DNA of 64,000 nucleotides from Parashewanella sp965200795 (GTDB lineage Bacteria > Pseudomonadota > Gammaproteobacteria > Enterobacterales > Shewanellaceae), in contig CBDAVB010000031.1 of NCBI GenBank assembly GCA_965200795.1, forward strand, positions 1-64,000. Reading direction: 5' to 3'. Made by a program: the position numbers and the translations under genes. The notes under the pieces are model-generated. The model was not told the origin of the DNA. It did no database searches and saw only the letters and a program-made list of their open reading frames with translations. Of the stretch, positions 56,608 through 64,000 are shown one piece after another. Positions within the stretch are counted from its first letter, which is position 1, and each line of letters starts with the position of its first letter.

Positions 56608-57342
56608 ATGACAGAACTCACTTACGAACAGCCGCTTAATGAAAAAACAAGAAGTTATCTTCGACTTGAATATTTGGCTGATCAACTTGAGTACAATTTC
56701 AATCACGATCATCATCACGCCTGCTTCTTTCCGTTATTTTCGCTGTGGGAACTCTGCGAACGATGTGACTACAGCAATGATGTCATCAAAGAGTTTGACA
56801 GACACTTATGCTTACTGGACAAATGGAAAGCCCTGCCGGATTCCGACCAGCAGCAAATCCGGCAACTGGCTGATGAAATTCAGCTCCGCCGTTGCCGGTT
56901 AATTAAATCGCCAAGATCAGGCCAGGAATTAAAAAATGACCGCTTTTTGACCGCGATTCGCCAGCGGTTCAGCATACCGGGGGCCAGCTGCAGCTTTGAC
57001 TTACCGCAACTTCACTTCTGGTTAGCTAAGCCTTGGTCAGAGCGACGGCATAATTACCGGTTATGGTGCGAGCATTTTCGTCCTCTGCTTGACGCGATTA
57101 AACTCGTCCTCAGGCTTTGCAGGAACACCGCTGAATTCCAGCCGCAAGTCGCTCACAGCGGTTTTTATCAGGGTGACAGTAATCAGCCCTTATCTTTAGT
57201 GCGTGTTCGTCTGTGTGAAGATTACGGCTGCTACCCGACAATCAGCGGCAACCGCAACCGTTTCGCAATCCACTTCGTTGCTTTTGAGCACCATAAGCAT
57301 ACGGATAAGACAATTGAATTCAAGCTGGCCGCCGGCCGTTAG
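56608..57342 (+). CDS. zapD: cell division protein ZapD
   Basis: 244 residues, matching ZapD (YacF), which bundles FtsZ filaments at midcell. Typical segments: YEQPLNEKTRSYLRLEYL at the start, FDLPQLHFWLAKP in the middle, HFVAFE near the end. Starts four bases after the coaE stop. Confidence 0.95.
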   Translation: MTELTYEQPLNEKTRSYLRLEYLADQLEYNFNHDHHHACFFPLFSLWELCERCDYSNDVIKEFDRHLCLLDKWKALPDSDQQQIRQLADEIQLRRCRLIKSPRSGQELKNDRFLTAIRQRFSIPGASCSFDLPQLHFWLAKPWSERRHNYRLWCEHFRPLLDAIKLVLRLCRNTAEFQPQVAHSGFYQGDSNQPLSLVRVRLCEDYGCYPTISGNRNRFAIHFVAFEHHKHTDKTIEFKLAAGR

Positions 57343-57386
57343 AAACGCTATCATCTTGGCATCCGTTTTAACGCAAACCATCAATT

Positions 57387-57608
57387 ATGTCTTTAACAGT
57401 TCAATGTCCCACCTGCCAGAAACAGGTTGAGTGGAAATCAGAATCTAAATTCAAACCTTTCTGCAGTGAACGCTGCAAGATGATTGACTTCGGCGACTGG
57501 GCCAGCGAAAAGCACGCCATTCCGGTAAAGCCGGAATTAAATATTAGCAATATTGACCCGGAGGATACCGGTTTTGATGAAGCGGATTTTTTTAAGGCTG
57601 ATCAATGA
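57387..57608 (+). CDS. yacG: DNA gyrase inhibitor YacG
   Basis: 73 residues. Zinc-binding CPTC and FCSERCKMIDFGDWASEKHAI are complete; binds GyrB and limits supercoiling in E. coli. Its stop overlaps the mutT start (atga). Confidence 0.96.
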   Translation: MSLTVQCPTCQKQVEWKSESKFKPFCSERCKMIDFGDWASEKHAIPVKPELNISNIDPEDTGFDEADFFKADQ

Positions 57609-58000
57609 AGCGGGTGAACGTTGCCGTTGGTGTCATCATCAATAGTCAAAATGAAATCTTAATCGCAAAACGTCATCAACATTTGCATCAGGGAGGTAAA
57701 TGGGAATTTCCCGGCGGCAAAATAGAAGACGGGGAATCGGCTGAGCAAGCGCTGATCCGAGAATTAAAAGAAGAAGTCGATCTTGAGACAAACGCCTCTG
57801 AGCCTTTTATGACTCAGAGCTTCGATTACCCGGACAAACAGGTATTTCTTGATATCCGTTTAGTAACGGACTTTACCGGTAACGCAAAAGGACTGGAAGG
57901 GCAGGAAGTTAAGTGGGTGTCAGAAGCTGACATCAGGGATTATCAGTTCCCTGATGCCAATTACGCAATTTTAGATAAGATTACAGAGTTGACTCATTAA
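57605..58000 (+). CDS. mutT: 8-oxo-dGTP diphosphatase MutT
   Basis: 131 residues. Complete Nudix box GGKIEDGESAEQALIREL followed by KEEVDLE; removes oxidised dGTP from the nucleotide pool. The ATG overlaps the yacG stop by four bases, indicating coupled translation. Last gene of the housekeeping run before the transposon region. Confidence 0.95.
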   Translation: MKRVNVAVGVIINSQNEILIAKRHQHLHQGGKWEFPGGKIEDGESAEQALIRELKEEVDLETNASEPFMTQSFDYPDKQVFLDIRLVTDFTGNAKGLEGQEVKWVSEADIRDYQFPDANYAILDKITELTH

Positions 58001-58017
58001 TCCGCTTTTTCACATTA

Positions 58018-58182
58018 AGGGACGTCGCAGAAGAGTTCATACCAAATATGCCGTCACTCCAGCGAAAGCTGGAGTCCGTTTTCTTTGGTTAATTTTGCAA
58101 AAGTCGCTTTATATCTGCTTTCGCAGGTATGACAATTGAAGTGCTGAAATTTAAATTGGTATCTTATGAACTGCCAGATCCC
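58018..58182 (+). repeat. dispersed repeat family B, full-length copy flanked by TA
   Basis: Begins agggacgtcgcagaag and ends ctgccagatccc. The reversed end, gggatctggcag, mirrors the start, giving terminal inverted repeats of about 12 bp. TA lies on both sides (58016–58017 and 58183–58184), the target duplication typical of IS630/Tc1-type movement. The core is gctttcgcaggtatgacaa. Inserted into the 3' part of a tnpB gene. Confidence 0.85.
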
Positions 58183-58184
58183 TA

Positions 58185-58301
58185 ACAACGCTTAGAACTT
58201 GGGAACCACTTATCAACTTGAACAAGTGTGCGACCGTGCCAATCAGCTTTGTACTTAAGCTGATTTACGAGTTCGCCCCGGTTTGCATCGCTGATGGCTT
58301 T
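58185..58301 (-). pseudogene. C-terminal remnant of tnpB
   Basis: Minus-strand codons read KAISDANRGELVNQLKYKAD followed by WHGRTLVQVDKWFPSSKRC, the conserved TnpB block ahead of the zinc finger. It then stops at the border of repeat B, so the zinc finger and the last RuvC Asp are lost. The 5' part of the same gene lies at 61594–62443; the ISKra4 element between them left a 9-bp duplication. Confidence 0.85.
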
Positions 58302-58588
58302 GGGTGCGGCTCTTTTAGAACGACGAATCTAGTACTCCGTCCATTTGAATTCAATACTTCAAGCTCTTTTGCTAAGCCTTAGTCATAGGAGAGCTAAAAA
58401 TCTTGTATTGATTTTTATTGTTTTAAACTCTTATACAACTTTTATTCACAACTAATTAATAAGTCTGTAATTTCTGAACAAAATGCTTCCTCCCACCCTT
58501 TGGCAAGTCAGTAGGACTCTAGCTTTTTTCATTTTGATTAACGAAAGTGTAACAGGATTTCGTTAATCAGTTTAATTCTGTTAAAAGG

Positions 58589-59881
58589 CTAACTGTACCC
58601 TGGAAGGACGGGGTAAAGCTTCTTTAACTTGATACGTGCCTCCTCAGTTGTGAACTGCCAAATCATCTTAGGGACGTCGCAGAAGAATTCATACCAAATA
58701 TACCGTCACTCCAGCGAAAGTTGGAGTCCGGTTTCTTTGGTTAATTTTTCTGCTTTCGCAGGTATGACAAATGAAGTGCTGAAATTTAAATTGGTATCTT
58801 ATGAACTGCCAAATCATCTTAGCCTTGGACTCATTGCGTTGGGTGACCCAGGCTTCAACTTCACAATTTAGTGTTTCCTGATCCGGTATTCTTCGGTTTA
58901 AGCATTGTCTGCTCAAGATACTTAATTCAATTTCAGCCATATCCAACCAGCTTCCGTGTTTTGGCGTGTAATGAAATTCGATTTTATTGATCAGCCTACG
59001 AGCTTCTTCTGGTTCGAAGGCCTTATAAAATGAAGCCGGGGTATGAGTATTCAGGTTATCCTCAACCAACACAATTGTCTCAGCATCCTTATAACGCCCG
59101 TCTACTAAGGCTTTTACTTGATGAGCCCAATCAACGGCTGTTCTGTGCTCTGTGACCTCAACATGCCGCCAGCCCGCTAAAGGCTCAAATATCATGAACA
59201 GGTTGCTGACACCGTTACGCTCATATTCCGTATCGTATCGCTCCGGATAACCTGAAACTAAAGGTAACGGGTTGCGAACTTCTTTAACTTGTTGTTTGCT
59301 GGTTTCATCAAGGCATACTAAAGGACGCTTGGGATCGTAAGGAAGTTTATAGAGTTCTAATATATCTTCCATAGCGCTCACGAAGGCAGCGTTTTCCTCT
59401 TCAGGTATACACCACTCTTCTTTAAGCCAGGGTTTAAGTTCGTTTTTTTTAACGCATAATGAACAGAGGTTCTCGATATGCTATCGACATATTTGAGTTC
59501 AATCATCTTGTCTCTAAGAAGATTTAATGTCCAACGGCAACGTCCTTCCGGAGGCGCAGAGCAGGTCAGCGCAATTAGGTGTGCTTCGGCTTCACCATCC
59601 ATTATGCGTCTGCGGCCTTGATGGCTGTGTTTGCTATTAACAGCGACTTCTAATCCTTCCTCGACAAAACGCTTTCTGAGGCTCGTTACTGCAAGTGGTG
59701 AGATGTTTAGCGCCTTAGCAATCTGTTGATTGGTCAGTGGCGAATTATTCTCATCAATAGCAAGTAAAATTTGGGCGTGTCGTTTCTTATGTTGAGCAAC
59801 ACGTGGTTTCTTCTGCTTTATCAAAGCTTCAAGCATTGAACGCTCTTCATTACTCAAACGGACATGGTATTTAATCCTCAT
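58589..59881 (-). pseudogene. IS630-family transposase, frameshifted and interrupted by repeat B
   Basis: First frame (59881–59378): helix-turn-helix (TNQQIAKALNISPLAVTSLR). Second frame: DDE domain (CLDETSKQ, VLVEDNLNTHTPASFYKAF, EFHYTPKHGSWLDMAEIE). The frames join by a -1 shift in a run of eight A near 59445, restoring LKPWLKEEWCIPEEENAAF. At the 3' end a 151-bp insert (58671–58821) breaks the frame; beyond it the expected tail TTEEARIKLKKLYP resumes and ends at the stop at 58589. It sits inside the ISKra4 element. Confidence 0.9.
58671..58821 (+). repeat. repeat family B copy inside the IS630 transposase
   Basis: About 90 percent like 58018–58182 by eye, with a short internal deletion. 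The left end (gggacgtcgcagaag) is intact. The right end runs into tgaactgccaaatcatctta (58802–58821), an exact 20-base copy of the IS630 sequence just left of the insert (58651–58670). Confidence 0.85.
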
Positions 59882-59957
59882 AACAGCTCCTGTATTCGTT
59901 GTGTTCAGGAACTGTTAGGATAAACTATCAGGCCATTATTTGCTTTTGAATGGACTA

Positions 59958-61486
59958 CTAGCCGCGCTTCTCCAGCCTGCTTTTTGATTGCTTTTTATAG
60001 TAATCCCAATATTCATTTAAGTCATTGCCGGACTTTAACGAGCGCATTTTTAAAATAGCCTCCGCACCATTAAGACTCCATCTTGCCCCCGTGATATCTA
60101 ATCTGTCATTGATCAAATGGCGGCACGCTCCTTCAATAACCCCGCTGGCTATTGGATGACCCGACTCCAAGGCAGAACCATACTTTAGGTTTTCATTGTT
60201 TTTTAAGAGGTATTTCCGCATTTATCAATACCCTCTCGATTGTTAAGCTTACGCTTCGTTGCTGCTATACCAAGCCCTTGAGCGACTTGAGAAGCTTTAC
60301 CTCGTAGGAGCTCTATGGCTTTATTTTCTACCCGCTCTTGTGCTTGCGGAGCGGCTTTATCAAACAAACACCATGCGGCTTTCCACGGATATTCAAGTAC
60401 ATGTATGAAATCCATTATGATTGTCGCTTCTGTTTGGTACTGCTTCATTATCCGCTTGATTTGTTTCAGCTGATCAGGGTGACCGTCTACCAGAATGACC
60501 CGCTGACGTTGCGGCTCAGGTTCTCGCTGTAATGCTTCTGAAAAGGCTTCTTCAATGACCTATTTTGAGTCTTTTTTCACTTGCCCATACTCGCTTATTT
60601 CTTGCTTATTTCTCGGCGGGGCTTTGAAATGGCAAACATTGGTATCTTCGTCCTTACGCATGACGGACTCAGGCGTTCCTGGCGCGGCCTTTGCGGTGTA
60701 TACCGAGGCGACTTGAGCCATACGTTTACGATTTTTCTTTTCTCCCGCACTGAGCCGACCTTTGAGTTTATTTTGCTTATTCGCCGTCTGTCTGGTGCAA
60801 GGTCGCAAACTATCTGTCTGCATGGCTATGCCTTTGGCATCTGTGCTAATCACTAACAAATCCAACGCAGGCTCCGGCTGTAAATATCGCTGTCGCAGAT
60901 AAAAATCTTCAAAATCTTGTGCCACATCCTGAACGATTTTCTGAGCCTGGCGCTCAGGAACGTGTCCGCCCGTTGTATTGTCTGTCACGTCCGCAGCGTC
61001 ATCGAAAGAGCCTCGTATGGCTTCAGTAACCGTTCTTAACTTTAGCCCGTCTGAGTATTTATCTTCGGGTAAATTCAGCCCGGTATCCGTTGGAAGCCGG
61101 CTGTTATGCCCTCGTTGAGTGTACCCTTTTCGCCGCACCACCACTTGCCCGAAGAGGCTTTCTAAATTTCGTTTACAGTTTTTTCTGACATGGTTTAGCA
61201 CTGTGCCGTTATTTGCGCTTATGCGCTGTGTTTTCTCATCGGCGGCTTTTAGGTTGAGAAAGCCTTGAAACAGACGACGAAGAACTTCAGTCCCTTGAAT
61301 ATTAATGAAAGCTTCAATATTACCGTGTTCCGCTTGTTTGGCTTGATGACTTTCAAGGTGTTGAATGATTTTGTGAAGTCGCTGACAGGCATCGTTAAAA
61401 AATGAATATTCGTTTGAATTTGTGTAAGCCGGCATGGCGAAAAGGGTCTTTTTTGTGGACTTGTTTTTTTGCAAACCAATAAGCAC
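59958..61486 (-). pseudogene. ISKra4-family transposase, disrupted by one stop and one frameshift
   Basis: N-terminal part (61486–60560) with RNLESLFGQVVVRRKGYTQ and LDLLVISTDAKGIAMQ (catalytic Asp). After an in-frame TAG at 60560 the same frame continues (VIEEAFSEALQREPEPQR, VILVDGHPDQ) through 60203. A frameshift near 60215 then leads to the C-terminal block GVIEGACRHLINDRLDITGA, followed by RWSL, which holds the catalytic Glu. Non-functional unless the stop is read through and the frame corrected. Confidence 0.9.
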
Positions 61487-61593
61487 TACAAAACGACTCC
61501 TTTCGCACTATATTTTCACAATAATTTTAATTTATCCTTTTGATTTAAAATGATATTTTTTGAGATCGTTGTCGTTATAAAAGATCTGCACCC

Positions 61594-62443
61594 GATGGCT
61601 TTCGCAAGCTTACGATTCTTGACCATGTTTTTTACGCTCAGACTTTCACAGCTGATCACTTGGTTATCGTTTATCAATTGTGTAGTCAGTTTATGGGTAA
61701 AGTCTCTGCGGCAATCGGCTATCTTTGCCTGAATGCGAGCGACTTTCCTTCTGGCCTTTTGGAAGTTGGACGATCCTTTTTTCTTTTTAGAAAGGACACG
61801 CCCCGCTTTCGCTAATTTCTTAGCATATCGCTTGGTGTGCTGAGGGTTGCCGGATTTAACACCGTCGGAGGTAATAACCAGATCTTTTAAACCTAAATCA
61901 ATACCAACTGTATTTTTAGAAATCGGTAACGATTTAGGCTCAAAGCGGCACAGACAAGATACAAAGTAACGACCGGCACTATCTTTACTGATTGTCATTG
62001 TTGTCGGTTCGCTAGGGAGTTCACGACTAAGGCGCACGTTCAGAGGCTGTTTAGACTTGGCAATAAACAATTGCCCGTCACGGTATTTGAAAGCGGATCT
62101 GGTGAACTCAGCGGATTGCTTTGAACGCTTCTTTTTGAAGTTAGGGTATTTAGCCCGACCGTCATAGAAGTTTTTAAACGCTGTTTGCCGGTGACGTAGT
62201 GATTGCTGCAACGGAACGCAAGAAACGTTATTAAGCCGGTTAAGTTCCGGATCTTTTTTTGAGTTCAGTTAATCGGCTTGATGCTTTGTTGTAGTTAACT
62301 TTGGTTTGCTCATTGTAATAAGCATTGGTGCGCCGCTTTAAGGTTGAGTTGTAAACAAAACGGACACAGCAGAACGTCTGCTCAAGTAATTTCACTTGCT
62401 CAGCCGTCGGGTAGAATCTGAATTTGTACGCTCTTTCTTTCAT
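61594..62443 (-). pseudogene. N-terminal part of tnpB (RNA-guided nuclease of IS200/IS605 type)
   Basis: Starts KERAYKFRFYPTAEQVKLLE, the TnpB N-terminus. A one-base gain in an A run near 62255 shifts the frame. The second frame carries the RuvC Asp (VGIDLGLKDLVITSDG) and the Glu block (VISCESLSVKNMVKNRKLA). It is then cut by ISKra4 at 61593; the rest of the gene is at 58185–58301. No tnpA is in the window. The gene is dead by three events: frameshift, ISKra4 insertion, and truncation by repeat B. Confidence 0.88.
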
Positions 62444-62689
62444 AACTCACAAGAATATAGTATTTTTTGTTAAATTAAATAACTAACAGAGAAAAGCATT
62501 AGCTCTGCGAGCTGACCGCTATCCCTCCACGTCCTAAAAGGACCTGGTTTCTCGCGGAGGAAAGATAAAAAATGAGTCTGGACACAAAATGTATCACATT
62601 ATGGTCACCGAAATTCAGAACAGCTAATAAAAATGTCATTGCCACAACTAAGCCGGCTCAAAAATTTTTATTGATAAATAGTCGGATAT

Positions 62690-62766
62690 TGGCGGAGCGG
62701 ACGGGACTCGAACCCGCGACCCCCGGCGTGACAGGCCGGTATTCTAACCAACTGAACTACCGCTCC
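62690..62766 (-). tRNA. tRNA-Asp (GTC)
   Basis: Minus strand folds into a cloverleaf: acceptor ggagcgg/ccgctcc, D arm, anticodon loop ctgtcac, TpsiC loop ttcgagtcc, encoded CCA end. Last gene of the rRNA operon. Confidence 0.98.
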
Positions 62767-62844
62767 AATTTTTTGTTTTACTTTTTTGTATTACTTTTTG
62801 ATAAAAAGTAATAACCACAGTTAAAAAGTAAAAACCAATGTGGT

Positions 62845-62962
62845 GCTTGGCAATGACCTACTCTCACATGGGGAGACCCCACACTACCATCGGCGAGACT
62901 GTGTTTCACTTCTGAGTTCGGGATGGGATCAGGTGGTTCCGCAGTTCTATTGTCACCAAGCA
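62845..62962 (-). rRNA. rrf: 5S ribosomal RNA (distal copy)
   Basis: Reverse strand begins tgcttggtgacaatag and contains ccatcccgaactcagaagtg and ctccccatgtgagagtagg, hallmarks of 5S. It differs from the proximal copy at several positions. Ends are approximate. Confidence 0.95.
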
Positions 62963-62975
62963 AATTCTTTTTTAA

Positions 62976-63051
<76 letters not shown>

Positions 63052-63184
63052 AAACTCTCATAGTCGTAAAGCGACTCAGTTTACTTTTAGTGCCAGTAAA
63101 CTTTTAAACTTTTTTGCTTCACTTTTTTGTATCACTTTCTGATAAAAAGTAATAACCGCGGGTAAAAGTGAAAACCAAAGTGGC

Positions 63185-63302
63185 GTCTGGCAATGACCTA
63201 CTCTCACATGGGGAGACCCCACACTACCATCGGCGAGGCCGCGTTTCACTTCTGAGTTCGGGATGGATTCAGGTGGTGCCGCGGCTCTGTTGTCACCAGA
63301 CA
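63185..63302 (-). rRNA. rrf: 5S ribosomal RNA (proximal copy)
   Basis: Same 5S signature as the distal copy, directly after the 23S gene on the minus strand. Ends approximate. Confidence 0.95.
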
Positions 63303-63428
63303 AATTCTGCTTAAAAATTCGGAAAGCTAATCTCTTCGTAAAGAGTAATCTTTAAATCTTGTTCTTACTTTATCAAGTATCTGATATCCAGCTAAGGTCA
63401 GCTTATCGCAAAACCCATTAGGGTTGTA

Positions 63429-64000
<572 letters not shown>

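Larger units (their letters stand above)
58302..61593 (-). mobile_element. ISKra4-family element, carrying a later IS630 insertion
   Basis: Terminal inverted repeats: gggtgcggctcttttagaac at 58302 and (reversed) gggtgcagatcttttataac at 61593, continuing cgac in both, with three mismatches in 23 to 24. Target duplication gatggcttt at 58293–58301 and 61594–61602. The transposase lies in the right half; the left half is occupied by an IS630 relic. GGG ends and 9-bp duplications fit ISKra4 elements. The sequence 58322–58535 has no gene I can identify. Confidence 0.88.

Overview
The window looks like a chromosomal segment of a host-associated gammaproteobacterium. Housekeeping genes fall into blocks typical of that class: nfuA–comF–bioH, tex/greB, rplM–rpsI near zapE–degQ–degS, purH–purD, and pilA–pilB–pilC…pilD–coaE–zapD–yacG–mutT. 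Between the blocks sit large, hydrophilic, lineage-specific genes with eukaryote-like folds (death-like domains, a receptor L-domain/LRR-like protein, ZZ-like zinc fingers). There is also an orphan type III secretion chaperone, many transposase relics and small inverted-repeat elements. This recalls marine symbiont genomes of the Oceanospirillales/Endozoicomonadaceae kind; that placement is inference, not proven here.

Layout. 0–7.4 kb is accessory: a hypothetical protein, a secreted L-domain protein, and tandem paralogs of a zinc-finger family. One paralog is cut in two by a decayed ISAzo13-type element; the other is intact and carries a Gln-rich repeat. 7.6–13.3 kb holds a giant acyl-CoA carboxylase (CT-alpha, CT-beta, biotin carboxylase and BCCP on one chain) with a divergent LysR regulator. 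13.3–24 kb holds a coiled-coil/death-like protein, purA, a di-haem peroxidase-like lipoprotein, rpsI–rplM, a 785-residue unknown protein and zapE. 24–33.8 kb holds degQ, degS, nfuA, a small unknown protein, comF, bioH, tex and greB. 33.9–39 kb holds a zinc/copper permease with its MerR-type regulator and a readable operator, then purH and purD. 39.3–42.7 kb has two tandem paralogs ending in death domains. 42.9–46.9 kb has ppaC, a pseudouridine synthase, a SycD/LcrH-like chaperone, a small membrane protein and a YihY-type protein. 47.5–58 kb is the type IV pilus cluster and coaE–zapD–yacG–mutT, with an amidoligase-like gene and a HAD gene inserted between pilC and pilD. 58–62.5 kb is a nested transposon scar: a tnpB gene broken by an ISKra4 element (9-bp target duplication still visible), itself carrying an IS630 relic that holds a small repeat element. 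The window ends in the distal part of an rRNA operon on the minus strand: 23S (partial), 5S, tRNA-Thr, 5S, tRNA-Asp.

Main leads. (1) Death-like folds in three predicted bacterial proteins, two in tandem with a shared unknown N-terminal domain. (2) A split zinc-finger paralog that can be rejoined from its two halves. (3) Two dispersed families of about 150–170 bp with terminal inverted repeats (MITE-like). (4) An amidoligase-like gene and a HAD gene inside the pilus cluster. (5) An orphan type III chaperone, suggesting that some of the unknown proteins are secreted effectors.
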